Below, one piece after another: positions 35,513 to 44,068 of a stretch of 56,156 nucleotides of DNA. The DNA lies in the NCBI RefSeq assembly GCF_900141915.1, contig NZ_FQZG01000021.1, positions 1 to 56,156 of the forward strand, given 5' to 3'. The position numbers and the translations under genes are program-made. This DNA comes from Tessaracoccus bendigoensis DSM 12906 (GTDB lineage Bacteria > Actinomycetota > Actinomycetes > Propionibacteriales > Propionibacteriaceae). The notes under the pieces are model-generated. The model saw nothing but the letters and a program-made list of their open reading frames with translations. It was not told the origin of the DNA and searched no databases. Position 1 is the first letter of the stretch, and each line of letters opens with the position of its first letter.

Positions 35513-36637
35513 GTGAGGAAGCCACCGGCCGTCGCAGTCACCTGCGCACTTCTGGCCGTGCTCGCCACGACGACGCTCCCCGCCTCAGGCGATGATGGGC
35601 CCCGTACCGGGTGGTGCCATGAGGGCGAGGGCCTGACCGTGGTGCTCGACTGGACCGCGGCCGTCGACCCCACCCCCATCATCGACTCCCCCGACGGCAA
35701 TTCCATCCTCGTGCGTTGCATCCCGCTGTCCGGCGACGGCGAAACCCTGCCGGTGGACGTGCCGGGAAACGAGATTGCGTCGATCCTCAACTCGGCCGGC
35801 ATCGAGGCGACGGGGGCCTCGATCGTCGACACGATCAACGGCATCCAGGGCTTCGGAATGGGCGGCGATGACCCCTGGTGGGTGACCACCGACGGCGACG
35901 CCACGACCGGGTTGTGGGGCAGCAGTTGGATGGTCCAGCCGCCCTACATCGACAAGGCGTTCGGGGTGACCTATTTCTTCCCCGAGTCCGACCCGGAGCT
36001 GACGAAGCCGAGAACCAACCCCGAGCTCCTTCCACCGGTGACCCCGTCCCCGAGCCAGTCGCCGACCCCCTCCACCCCGCCGAGCAGTTCGGCCCCGCCG
36101 AACCCATCAGCCAGCGCGACGGCTCCGGGGTCGCCCTCCGCCGCACCGAGCGGTCCCTCGACCTCGGGCCCGCCTCGGCCCACGTCCGAACCGACCTCGG
36201 TACCGACCACCGCAGGACCTCCTCCTGCCACCCGTACCACCTCGCCGAGGCGGACTCCGGCCAGGGCCTCGTCGCCCAGCCAGACCCAGGCCAGGGCCTC
36301 GTCGCCCAGCCAGACCCAGGCCAGGGCCTCGTCACCCAGCCAGACCCAGGCCAGGGCCTCGTCGCCCAGCCAGGCCCCCACACCCGACCCGGCCACGGCC
36401 ACGCCTCCACCTGTATCCGCCGCGCCTTCCCCCCAGCCCCCGACGCCCGATCCCTCACCGGTCTGGGGGCAGGAGAACGCCGCGCGCACACGCGCGCAGG
36501 ATCAGTCGGGGGCCGCGGTGCCCGGATGGTCGCCCCTGGCGACCATCGCCGCCTTGGCGATGCTCGCCGTCGGAGGCGTGGGCTTCACTGTGAGGGGCCT
36601 GCGTCCTCCCGCCCCCGCCGGAATTGAGGACGAATGA
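35513..36637 (+). CDS. Secreted DUF4430-like, membrane-anchored protein
   Basis: This 374-residue exported protein has a signal peptide (1 to about 26) and one globular domain (about 30-165). It resembles DUF4430, the domain that forms the C-terminal half of transcobalamins: EIASILNSAGIEATG, SIVDTINGIQGFGMG, and the aromatic DPWWVTTDGDATTG and WMVQPPYIDKAFGVTYFFP segments. A long Ser/Pro/Thr/Ala-rich stalk (about 170-335) contains a 10-residue tandem repeat (ARASSPSQTQ). The C-terminal transmembrane helix (WSPLATIAALAMLAVGGVGF) ends in a short acidic tail. It should project from the membrane through the wall. It is first in the operon under riboswitch 2, and the next gene overlaps by four bases. 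The GTG start at 35513 follows GGGGGGAGAG. Confidence 0.8.
   Translation: MRKPPAVAVTCALLAVLATTTLPASGDDGPRTGWCHEGEGLTVVLDWTAAVDPTPIIDSPDGNSILVRCIPLSGDGETLPVDVPGNEIASILNSAGIEATGASIVDTINGIQGFGMGGDDPWWVTTDGDATTGLWGSSWMVQPPYIDKAFGVTYFFPESDPELTKPRTNPELLPPVTPSPSQSPTPSTPPSSSAPPNPSASATAPGSPSAAPSGPSTSGPPRPTSEPTSVPTTAGPPPATRTTSPRRTPARASSPSQTQARASSPSQTQARASSPSQTQARASSPSQAPTPDPATATPPPVSAAPSPQPPTPDPSPVWGQENAARTRAQDQSGAAVPGWSPLATIAALAMLAVGGVGFTVRGLRPPAPAGIEDE
36261..36380 (+). repeat. 30-bp tandem repeat in the stalk
   Basis: About four copies of a 30-bp unit (36261-36290, 36291-36320, 36321-36350, 36351-36380, the last diverging at its end) encode the ARASSPSQTQ repeat. Copy number could vary between strains. 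Confidence 0.92.
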
Positions 36638-37557
36638 GGCTCCGACTCACCGCCCTCCTTGCGGCCATCCTCCTGCTCTGTCCTGCAATGCTTGCCGCCG
36701 CGGCCCCGCCGGAGCAGGTCTCCGCTTTGTGTGACAACGCCCCCGACGGGTGCGCGGTCCGTTCCGACTCCTGGATGCGGGAAGGCGCGACCTTCCCGGT
36801 CACCGTCAAAGGCAACCCGGGCGCACGGGTCCAGGTGGTGCTGTACGCGGCGACCATGGAGGGCTCCCAGGTGACGGCGCTCACGCCCATCGGGCTGAGC
36901 GATGATGTGTTCGTCGGCTCGGCTGGCAGCGTCAGCACCAGTCTCGGGGTCCCTCCCGTCGACGACGACCTGGCCGGCGGCTGGGCCCTGATCAGCCTCG
37001 ACGGCGTGACGCTTGCCACCCTGCCAGACGCTGTCGGCGGCTGGGTTCCCTTCGGTAGCCGAATCCCCACGCTGCTCGGTGACGGCTACGGGGACCAGAA
37101 GCCCGTCGGGAGGACGCTTGAGTTGGCGATCATGGGGACCATCCCGGGATCGAAGTTCGCCGTGGACTATCTGGACGACGCGGGCGCCTGGCACGATGCC
37201 ACCGCCGCCGACGACGCCAACGAACCTGCCAGGCGCCCGGACGAGGCCGCCATCGTGCGCTACGTCATCCCCCGGGGGCTCAGTGCCGAGCCGTACACGT
37301 TCCGGCTACGCAACCTGACGTCGGGCACGGCGGAGATCACGTGGGAGGCCATCCCCAGCGCCACCGGGCAGGAGCAGGCGCGCACGGCCTGGATCGAGCC
37401 GGCCCCGCCCGGCAAGCAGGTCGGCGGGGCGGTCACGGTTTCCCCACGCCCCAGCACCGCGGTGAAAGCCGTCGCCGGAGCCATCGGCGGGGCGGCCCTC
37501 CTGACCGTGGTGCTCGGCGTTCCGGCCGCACGACGGAGGGGGCGACTCGATGACTGA
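36634..37557 (+). CDS. Secreted membrane-anchored protein of B12 operon
   Basis: This 307-residue protein has a signal peptide (1 to about 24, MRLRLTALLAAILLLCPAML), a soluble beta-rich extracytoplasmic region, and a C-terminal transmembrane helix (AVAGAIGGAALLTVVLGV) with a short basic tail. Two early cysteines (ALCDNAPDGCAV) may form a disulfide. I do not recognise a family. It lies between the DUF4430-like gene and the ECF T-component gene, with four- and eight-base overlaps, so it is presumably an accessory receptor or scaffold of the same uptake complex. Confidence 0.78.
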   Translation: MRLRLTALLAAILLLCPAMLAAAAPPEQVSALCDNAPDGCAVRSDSWMREGATFPVTVKGNPGARVQVVLYAATMEGSQVTALTPIGLSDDVFVGSAGSVSTSLGVPPVDDDLAGGWALISLDGVTLATLPDAVGGWVPFGSRIPTLLGDGYGDQKPVGRTLELAIMGTIPGSKFAVDYLDDAGAWHDATAADDANEPARRPDEAAIVRYVIPRGLSAEPYTFRLRNLTSGTAEITWEAIPSATGQEQARTAWIEPAPPGKQVGGAVTVSPRPSTAVKAVAGAIGGAALLTVVLGVPAARRRGRLDD

Positions 37558-38548
37558 GACCCAGGCCGCGCGACGCGCGGAGCCCACCGTCCAGCACATC
37601 GTCTCAGGCAACGCCGCGGGGTGGGCCGCTCTGCTGGCCGGGCTCGGTTCGCTCCTGCTCGCGACCAACAACCCGGTGGTGGTCGCTGCGGCCGCCCTCG
37701 GGGTGGCGGTCACCGGCCAACTTGTCGGCGGGCCACGACGCCACGTCCACCGGGAGTTCTTGTCGATCGCCACGTTGGTCGCGCTCTTCCGAATCTGCCT
37801 CGCGCTCGTGCTATCCGGCGAGCAGGGAGGCCTCGTCCTGCTGGATCGGCCGAGCTGGCAACCGGCCCCGGGCGTCTCGTTGGGCGGGCCCCTCACGACC
37901 GACGCCCTGATCGTCGGCCTCACCGCGGGAGCACGGGTCTTCGCTTTCATCGGGCTGATCGGCGTCGGCTACCAGGCGGTGGCCGCGTCCCGGTGGACGA
38001 CGCTGGCGCGCTCATTCCTGGGGCGGGGTGCAACGATCGTGGCGCCTTGGTGTCACCTCGGCGAATCCCTTGAGGCCGCCTGGCTCCGGGCCGGGATCCA
38101 GCGGGGCCAGGGCTCACGTTCGACTCCCGCCGAGCGTTGGGCGGGGGCGATCCGTGGCGCGGCGCTGGTCGACCGGGACGAGGGCCCGGCCCCGTTCGCG
38201 GTGCTGCGCGGCGCTACGCTCACCTGCCTGCTCGCCCTACCCGTCGTGATGCTCACCGATGTGCTCCCCGGCTGGCTGACCAGCGGGTTGTCTGCATTCG
38301 ACCTAGCGGTTCTGGCCTGCCTGCCGCTGCTGGTGGCCGCCCAGGCCAAGGCACCTGGCCAGTGGTCGACGACCTTGATCGGCTTCGCTCTGCTGGCCGT
38401 CGTGTCGGCGAGGGCATGGGTTCCGGGGATCGGCCTCACGTGGTCACCGGCCGACGGCTGGGGCGAGGTGCCCTATGTCTGGGTGGTGGCCACGCTGGTC
38501 CTGCCCGTCGCTGCCGTGCTCGAACCGCGGGGGATGGCCGATGCTTGA
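37550..38548 (+). CDS. ECF transporter T component, copy 1
   Basis: This 332-residue polytopic membrane protein of the CbiQ/EcfT group has about six hydrophobic segments and a cytoplasmic region, SLEAAWLRAGIQRGQGSR, where T components carry coupling helices that dock on the ATPases. Compared with the T component of copy 2 (AxSMEARGYGRTR and RRGQRLRGGRR), the coupling motifs are eroded, and only one RxGxxRG-like element is clear. That fits the degenerate ATPase encoded next. The gene overlaps both neighbours. Confidence 0.8.
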   Translation: MTETQAARRAEPTVQHIVSGNAAGWAALLAGLGSLLLATNNPVVVAAAALGVAVTGQLVGGPRRHVHREFLSIATLVALFRICLALVLSGEQGGLVLLDRPSWQPAPGVSLGGPLTTDALIVGLTAGARVFAFIGLIGVGYQAVAASRWTTLARSFLGRGATIVAPWCHLGESLEAAWLRAGIQRGQGSRSTPAERWAGAIRGAALVDRDEGPAPFAVLRGATLTCLLALPVVMLTDVLPGWLTSGLSAFDLAVLACLPLLVAAQAKAPGQWSTTLIGFALLAVVSARAWVPGIGLTWSPADGWGEVPYVWVVATLVLPVAAVLEPRGMADA

Positions 38549-39938
38549 GTTGCGCAATCCGTCGGTGTGGCTGCCGCGGCGTGGGGTGGCTCACCGGCAC
38601 CCCGGTTTCCGATCCGAGGCCGGCACCGTCACCGCACTGGTCGGGCCGTCGGGTACCGGAACGACCTCCCTCCTCCGTCTGATCAACCGTTGCCTGCCTC
38701 CGGGGGCACGCACGACTGGGGACGTGCTGCTGGATGGGCGCAGCCTGCTGACGGGCAACCTCGACGAGGTGTTGGCCAGGCAACTCTATGTGGCGCAGTT
38801 CCCCGAAGACCCCCGGAGCGTCGCGGAGGTGCTTGCGGCTCACCGCGTGTCGGCGGTCGGGTACGGGCTCGACGACCACGTCGACTGGCCGGTCTCGTCC
38901 CTGCCCCCCGATCTGGCCGGGCAACTGGGCGTGGCGGTCCTGGAACACGGTCCAAGTCGACCCATCGTCCTGGCCGACCAGCCCGCCGGGGCCTTGTCGG
39001 CCAAATGGCGGGAACGTCTCGGGAGGGCGCTTCGCGACCGCGCCCGGCTCGGCGCGCACGTGCTCTGGGCCGAGCACCGACTCGACTGCGTGTGGGAGTT
39101 CGCCGACGCCATCGTCGAGCCCGACACCGCATCCGTCACCGTCGCCGGCTGGAGGCCGGGAAGCGTGCGTGAGCCGACGCTGGCCACCCTCTCCAGGCTG
39201 GCCCGGGTCGCTCCCCCGGCCCCACGGACACCGGAAAGCCTGATCGGGGCACTCCCCCACATCGAAAGAGTCACCCCGATCGGCCAGCCACGGTTCAGCG
39301 GGCAGGGTCGCCGGGTGACGCTGCAGATGCTGGGGCTCGAGAGCGACGGCGGGCTGGACATCCGCCCCGGGGAGAGCGTCGGGGTGGTCAACCTGGCAGG
39401 CAGGTCCGAGCCGGTGGCCCGACGGCTGACGCAGGCCTTGAAAGGGGTGCGGGTGCCCAGCCTGCTGCCGTCGGAGTTGACGCCCGAGTCGCTCTGCCTG
39501 CAATGGGACCGTGCTCATCGCACCGACACGAGGTCGAGGCTCAGCCAGGTCGACGGGATCCGCCCGCGCAGCCCCATCGCGACCCACAGCGACGGTGAGG
39601 TGGCCGCACTCCGGCTTCTCCTCGCCCACGACACGACGCTCCCGCTCTGGTTGCCCCATCCCCAACTCGGCCTCGACCAGGCCGGGCAGATCCGTGCCCA
39701 GGGCGAGCTGGCCCGCGGCTCGTCGGGCATCCGGATCGTCACGACGCGCGACGTGGAGTTCCTCGTCCGCTCCTGCCACCGCATCCTGATCGTCGACGGC
39801 GCCCGCCTCGTGTCCTTCGGCTCGCCAAGGGCCGTCCTGCCCCACCTGCCGGAACGTCCGCTCGTCTCGCGCGCCTTCCCCGGGTTGTCGGCCATCCGGC
39901 TGGGCGACGTCATCGAAGCCCTGGCGGTGGCGCGGTGA
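38541..39938 (+). CDS. Fused ECF ATPase A-A', copy 1, catalytically degenerate
   Basis: This 465-residue tandem nucleotide-binding protein is homologous to the intact copy at 49494-51116, but its catalytic motifs have decayed. In the first domain Walker A reads GPSGTGTTS (Thr41 for the essential Lys), Walker B VLADQP has Gln for the catalytic Glu, and no LSGGQ is left. The Q-loop and the switch His (WAEHRLD) remain. In the second domain Walker A is NLAGRSE, the signature is HSDGEVAAL, Walker B is LWLPHPQLGLD instead of CLDEPTRGLD, and the switch is TTRDVEF instead of STHDVEF. The frame is intact, so this is a conserved pseudo-ATPase, not a broken gene. The ATG at 38541 overlaps the T gene, and the S gene overlaps its end. 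Confidence 0.85.
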   Translation: MLELRNPSVWLPRRGVAHRHPGFRSEAGTVTALVGPSGTGTTSLLRLINRCLPPGARTTGDVLLDGRSLLTGNLDEVLARQLYVAQFPEDPRSVAEVLAAHRVSAVGYGLDDHVDWPVSSLPPDLAGQLGVAVLEHGPSRPIVLADQPAGALSAKWRERLGRALRDRARLGAHVLWAEHRLDCVWEFADAIVEPDTASVTVAGWRPGSVREPTLATLSRLARVAPPAPRTPESLIGALPHIERVTPIGQPRFSGQGRRVTLQMLGLESDGGLDIRPGESVGVVNLAGRSEPVARRLTQALKGVRVPSLLPSELTPESLCLQWDRAHRTDTRSRLSQVDGIRPRSPIATHSDGEVAALRLLLAHDTTLPLWLPHPQLGLDQAGQIRAQGELARGSSGIRIVTTRDVEFLVRSCHRILIVDGARLVSFGSPRAVLPHLPERPLVSRAFPGLSAIRLGDVIEALAVAR

Positions 39939-40798
39939 CCGGCTGGCTGGTGACGCTCCTCACCGCCGCACTCACCCTGGTGTGGTTGGGCTGGCCGGTG
40001 TGGTCTTCGGGAACCGTCGCGGACCGGGCCACGGCCTCGGCGGAGGCCCCGTGGCTGCTCGGCGCGCAGGTCTGCCTGCTCATCCTCCTCGGCTACACCT
40101 TGTGGCTGAAGGCCGGGCGGACGCTTAGCCCCTACGCCCCGGTGCCGCTGCTCGTCGCCTGCGCCGTCACGTCGTCGGCCTTCCTGCATCCCGGGGCCAG
40201 CGGTGTTGAGTTTGCCTTCGTCTTCCCGTTGGTCGCGGGAGCGCTGCTCGGTGGCCCCACCGGCTTCCTGACCGGCTCTGCCGCCGCGCTCATCTCGGCC
40301 GCTGCGGGTGGCACCATCGCGCCGCAGCTGGTCGGGCAGGTCCTCGTCTGGGGGTTGTGGGGCCTGGCCGGGGCTGCCGTGCGCCCACTGTCGACGCGAA
40401 CCGCCTGGCTGCTCGGGGCCCTGCTCTGCCTCCCCCTGGGGGTGCTGAGCGGCCTGCTGCTGAACCTGACCGGGTGGGCCGGTGAGACAGGCGCCGACGT
40501 CGGCGCGTTCGTCTCCGGCGCGCCCCCGCTCGACGCGCTCACCCGGCTCCTCCAGTACTCGTGGGCAACCTCGTTCGGCTACGACCTCACCCGCGGCATC
40601 AGTTCCGCGGTGGTCTTCTCCATCGTGGGAGGGCCAATGCTCTGGTGGTTGCGGCAGGGGTTCGACACCAGGCATCTTCCCGGCGAGGTCGCCGTCACAC
40701 CGGCGCGGCGGATCTCGCCGCGAACCATGCAGCGCCGCACAGACTCGGCCTCGATCACCGACCTATGGATCCCGAAACAAGGAGACCCGGATGACTGA
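39935..40798 (+). CDS. ECF transporter S component, copy 1
   Basis: This 287-residue membrane protein has about seven hydrophobic segments. The segment SSAFLHPGASGVEFAFVFPL followed by VAGALLGGPTGFLTGSAAALIS parallels the copy 2 protein (RPLGAGTAGIEFVFVPLILGG), the pattern of CbrT-type vitamin-binding S components. The last 50 residues are soluble and basic. The GTG start overlaps the ATPase stop (GTGA). Placement in a cobalamin-riboswitch operon makes a corrinoid or its precursor the likely ligand. Its stop overlaps the MoxR start. Confidence 0.83.
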   Translation: MTGWLVTLLTAALTLVWLGWPVWSSGTVADRATASAEAPWLLGAQVCLLILLGYTLWLKAGRTLSPYAPVPLLVACAVTSSAFLHPGASGVEFAFVFPLVAGALLGGPTGFLTGSAAALISAAAGGTIAPQLVGQVLVWGLWGLAGAAVRPLSTRTAWLLGALLCLPLGVLSGLLLNLTGWAGETGADVGAFVSGAPPLDALTRLLQYSWATSFGYDLTRGISSAVVFSIVGGPMLWWLRQGFDTRHLPGEVAVTPARRISPRTMQRRTDSASITDLWIPKQGDPDD

Positions 40799-41783
40799 AA
40801 ACCCCGTCCTCGGCCCAGCCGACCTCGAATGGGCAGAGGTAACGCTCGGCGCGCTCGCCACGCGCTTCTCCTCGGTCGTCGTCGGGCAGGAACGGCTGCT
40901 CAGGTCGCTGCTGACCACCGTGCTCAGCTCTGGGCATGTGCTGCTCGAATCGGTACCAGGCCTTGCCAAAACCCTCGCCGCGAGCACATTGGCGAGTTCG
41001 TTTTCCGCCTCGTTCGCGCGCGTCCAGTGCACGCCCGACCTGCTGCCGAGCGACATCATCGGAAGCCAGATCTTCGATCCGTCGACCAAGGGATTCGTCA
41101 CAGAACTCGGCCCGGTTCACGCGAACTTCATCCTGCTCGATGAGATCAACCGGTCCAGCGCCAAGACCCAGTCGGCGATGTTGGAGGCGATGCAGGAGCG
41201 GCAGACGACCGTCGGCGGCACCAGCTACCGGCTGCCTGACCCGTTCGTGGTGCTCGCCACCCAGAACCCGATCGAGGAGGAAGGCACCTACGTCCTGCCC
41301 CAGGCGCAACTCGACCGTTTCCTGCTGAAGGAGGTCATCGACTACCCCATCCCCAACGATGAGATCGAGGTGCTGCACCGCGTGGAGACCGGCGCGATCA
41401 CCGACCCCGGCCCCGCGGTGTGCGGAACGGACGACCTGCTCAAGCTGCAGAGGCTGGCCGCGGCCGTGCGGGTCGCCGACCCGATCAAGCGCTACATCGT
41501 CGAGATCGTCAACGTTACCCGCCGTCCGGGGGACTTCCTGGACAGTGGACAGGCCCGCTGGATCGAGCATGGCTCGAGCCCGCGCGGCGCGATCGCGTTC
41601 CTGCTGGCGGCGAAGGCCTCGGCGCTCCTCGACGGCCGCGACCACGTCATCCCGGACGACGTGACCGGGATGCGTCACCCTGTGCTTCGGCACCGGCTGC
41701 TGCTCTCGTTCGAGGCGCTCGCGGAGCGGGTCGCGCCGGAGTCCCTCATCGACGATGTCTTCGCGGCGGTCCCCACACCGTGA
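40791..41783 (+). CDS. MoxR-family AAA+ ATPase
   Basis: This 330-residue AAA+ protein has Walker A in LLESVPGLAKTLAAS, Walker B FILLDEINRSSAKTQ, the MLEAMQERQTTVGG segment, sensor-1 in VLATQNPIEEEGTYVLPQAQ and the LDRFLLK arginine region. MoxR proteins work with VWA-domain partners as chaperone-like machines that insert cofactors or mature protein complexes. It follows the S component with an eight-base overlap, so it shares the cobalamin-controlled transcript, and it leads directly into DUF58 and VWA genes. The ATG at 40791 follows a GGAG site. Confidence 0.95.
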   Translation: MTENPVLGPADLEWAEVTLGALATRFSSVVVGQERLLRSLLTTVLSSGHVLLESVPGLAKTLAASTLASSFSASFARVQCTPDLLPSDIIGSQIFDPSTKGFVTELGPVHANFILLDEINRSSAKTQSAMLEAMQERQTTVGGTSYRLPDPFVVLATQNPIEEEGTYVLPQAQLDRFLLKEVIDYPIPNDEIEVLHRVETGAITDPGPAVCGTDDLLKLQRLAAAVRVADPIKRYIVEIVNVTRRPGDFLDSGQARWIEHGSSPRGAIAFLLAAKASALLDGRDHVIPDDVTGMRHPVLRHRLLLSFEALAERVAPESLIDDVFAAVPTP

Positions 41784-42658
41784 CCGCACGCGTCCGCAGG
41801 ATCAGGCAGGCCGTCGCGTTGGCCGTGCGCCACAAGGTCGCCGGACGGCTCGACGGCGTGCATGCGTCCCTGCACGTCGGCCGCAGCCTCGACTTCTTCG
41901 ACCTGCGCGAATACGTGCAAGGAGACGATGTCGCCGACATCGACTGGCGCGCCAGCGCACGAAGCACCACCATGCTCGTCAAACGCCAGGTCGCCGAGCG
42001 ACATCTGGTGCTGCTGCTGGTGGTCGCCACCGGCCTCGACCTCGCGGGCCTGGCTCCCGGTGGCGCGCGGAAACTCGACGTGGCGCTCGATGCCGCCGCG
42101 ACCCTCGGGGTGCTGGCCTCCAGTTTCGGCGACTACACGGGCACCCTGTGGTGGCAGGACGGCGCGGTCGCGTCGGGTCGCCCCACGACCAGGCTGGTCG
42201 AGCTCGAGCGACAACTCGGCCTGATCGAGGGCGTCGTCTCCCCGGCGGCCGGGCCGACCGACCTCGACCGCCTGCTGGCCACCGCGGCCACCGCGCTTCG
42301 ACGGCGTGGGCTGGTCGCGGTGATCGCCGACGATGTGGACATCGACCCGCAGAGCGTCGCCCGGATCCGTCGCCTGGCTGCGCAGCACCAGGTGATCTGG
42401 ATCACCGTGCCAGACATCGACCCGACCGTCGAGGGACTGGAGGGCCCGCTGCTGGATCTCGCCACCGGCTCCCACCTGCCCGGGTGGCTCGACGACGCCG
42501 AGCTGCACGCCCAGTTGGCGGCGGAGACCCGGTCGCGCTCGGAGGCGAGGGCAGAGGCGCTCAACCGGCTGGGCGTCATCCACACCGAACTGAACGACCC
42601 GGGCTCGGTAACCGCTGACGTGCTGTCGGTGGCAAGGAGGCTGAGGCATGCCGGCTGA
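41780..42658 (+). CDS. DUF58-domain protein
   Basis: This 292-residue cytoplasmic protein of the DUF58 family, the near-constant companion of MoxR, has the diagnostic FFDLREYVQGDDVADIDWRA followed by SARSTTMLVKRQVAER. The rest has a VWA-like fold without a full metal site. It lacks the two N-terminal transmembrane helices of longer DUF58 proteins, as in the shorter BatA-linked versions. The GTG at 41780 overlaps the MoxR stop (GTGA). It is expected to form part of the MoxR/VWA assembly. Confidence 0.92.
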   Translation: MTARVRRIRQAVALAVRHKVAGRLDGVHASLHVGRSLDFFDLREYVQGDDVADIDWRASARSTTMLVKRQVAERHLVLLLVVATGLDLAGLAPGGARKLDVALDAAATLGVLASSFGDYTGTLWWQDGAVASGRPTTRLVELERQLGLIEGVVSPAAGPTDLDRLLATAATALRRRGLVAVIADDVDIDPQSVARIRRLAAQHQVIWITVPDIDPTVEGLEGPLLDLATGSHLPGWLDDAELHAQLAAETRSRSEARAEALNRLGVIHTELNDPGSVTADVLSVARRLRHAG

Positions 42659-43109
42659 GTTGCTCGAACTGCACCCGGCCGTGCCGCAGGCCTGGTGGTG
42701 GTGGCTCGTCCTCGCGAGCCTGGTCCTGGTCGGGGCCGGGCTCGCCGTCGTTGGGTTGCTGCGCTGGCGCACGCTGAGCAGGGTCGAGCAGACGCCGGTT
42801 GACGACTCGCTCGTGCGGCTCCGCGCCGCCGCCCTCGGCGAGATTGCGGCCGCCGACCAGGGCGACCCGATGGAGCAGGCAAGGCTCATCGGGCGGGCCG
42901 TCCGGAGGTTCGCGGGTGTCGCCGTCGACGGTGACGCCGATTACCAGACCACCGCACAGTTGCGCATCGCCGCCGCAAAGGACCCGGACCTGGTTGAGGT
43001 GTTCGAGATCTCCGCGACGGTCGACCGGCTCGCCTACCGGAGCGCCACCGAGGCCGAGGTGGCCGCCTTGGCTGAGCGGGCACGGGAGGTGATCCTCGCA
43101 TGGCGCTGA
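42648..43109 (+). CDS. DUF4381-like single-span membrane protein
   Basis: This 153-residue protein starts with a Trp-rich amphipathic segment (AVPQAWWWWLVLASLVLVGAGLAVV: one transmembrane helix, about 15-40) and continues with a cytoplasmic helical domain. Size, Trp cluster and position between DUF58 and VWA genes match the DUF4381 proteins of BatA/BatB-type operons. It overlaps both neighbours by about ten bases. No catalytic motif is present. It is probably a structural subunit. Confidence 0.82.
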   Translation: MPAELLELHPAVPQAWWWWLVLASLVLVGAGLAVVGLLRWRTLSRVEQTPVDDSLVRLRAAALGEIAAADQGDPMEQARLIGRAVRRFAGVAVDGDADYQTTAQLRIAAAKDPDLVEVFEISATVDRLAYRSATEAEVAALAERAREVILAWR

Positions 43110-44068
43110 CGCATCCCCTCCTTGGCCTGGCCGTGCTGCTGATCGGCCTCGCCGCCCTCGCGCTCGGCCTCCTACGAGGGCTTCCCCGCCCCGGTGACGG
43201 CGCTCCGATCGCGGGGGCCGCGAGGCTACGGGTCCTCCCCCGGTTCCGGACCCTTGCCCGCGGCCAGGCGAGGCTTCTGGCGCTGCAGCTCGCTGGCCTG
43301 GCGATCACCACCACCGGCATCGCCTGGCTCCTTGCCCTGCCGGTCCGAACCGATCCGTCGTCTGAGCAACGGAGCAACCGCGACATCGTCTTGTGCCTCG
43401 ACGTGTCCGGGTCGATGGCACCGGTCGACCGTCAGGTGATCGACGCCTATCTCGATCTGGCCGGAAACCTCAAAGGCGAGCGCATCGGTTTCGTGGTCTT
43501 CGACGCTTCGGCAGTCACCCTCTTCCCGCTCACCGACGATGCCGCCTTCATCACCGATCAGTTGGGCCAGGCCCGCGAATTGTTGGACGGCAGCATCGTG
43601 CCTGGCACCCAGATCGGGACGGGCACCTCCCTGATCGGCGACGGTCTCGCCTCCTGCGTCAACCGCTTCGATGTGCCCGAGCAGGACCGCTCGCGCACCG
43701 TCGTGTTGGCCACCGACAACCAGGTCGCCGGGCAGCCGCTTTTCACGCTCGACCAGGCGATCGCCAAGGCCTCGGAGAGGGGGGTGCTGGTGGCCGGGAT
43801 CGTGCCGTCCGACAACACGCCGAGTGTGACGGCCGAACTCACCGATGCCCTCCGCCAGACCGGTGGCGACGTGCTGCTGCTGAGCCCGGACATGGCTGTC
43901 TCGACGATTGAGGACCGCGTCCTTTCCCAGGAGCGCAAGGCGCTGGAGGGCGTGGCGCTGCCCGGTGCCACCCCATTCGTCTGGCCTGGGGCTTTGGCAA
44001 TGTTGTTGGGCGCCTCCGGGTGGGGCGTGGCCTGGGCCGTCGGGCGACGCGCGGGAGGTTGGCGATGA
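43100..44068 (+). CDS. VWA-domain membrane protein, BatA-like
   Basis: This 322-residue protein has two N-terminal transmembrane helices (about 5-25 and 62-82), a von Willebrand A domain (about 92-290) with a complete metal-ion site (DVSGSM, GTGTSLIGDG, ATDNQ), and a C-terminal transmembrane helix. Such BatA-type proteins are membrane partners of MoxR. Here the TNxx/TD loop reads ATDNQVAG, which keeps the Asp. The ATG at 43100 overlaps the preceding stop, and the next gene starts four bases before its end. Confidence 0.92.
   Translation: MALTHPLLGLAVLLIGLAALALGLLRGLPRPGDGAPIAGAARLRVLPRFRTLARGQARLLALQLAGLAITTTGIAWLLALPVRTDPSSEQRSNRDIVLCLDVSGSMAPVDRQVIDAYLDLAGNLKGERIGFVVFDASAVTLFPLTDDAAFITDQLGQARELLDGSIVPGTQIGTGTSLIGDGLASCVNRFDVPEQDRSRTVVLATDNQVAGQPLFTLDQAIAKASERGVLVAGIVPSDNTPSVTAELTDALRQTGGDVLLLSPDMAVSTIEDRVLSQERKALEGVALPGATPFVWPGALAMLLGASGWGVAWAVGRRAGGWR

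Noticed and set aside
36261-36380. CRISPR-like 30-bp repeats
   Set aside because: Units are contiguous without spacers and encode an in-frame protein repeat.
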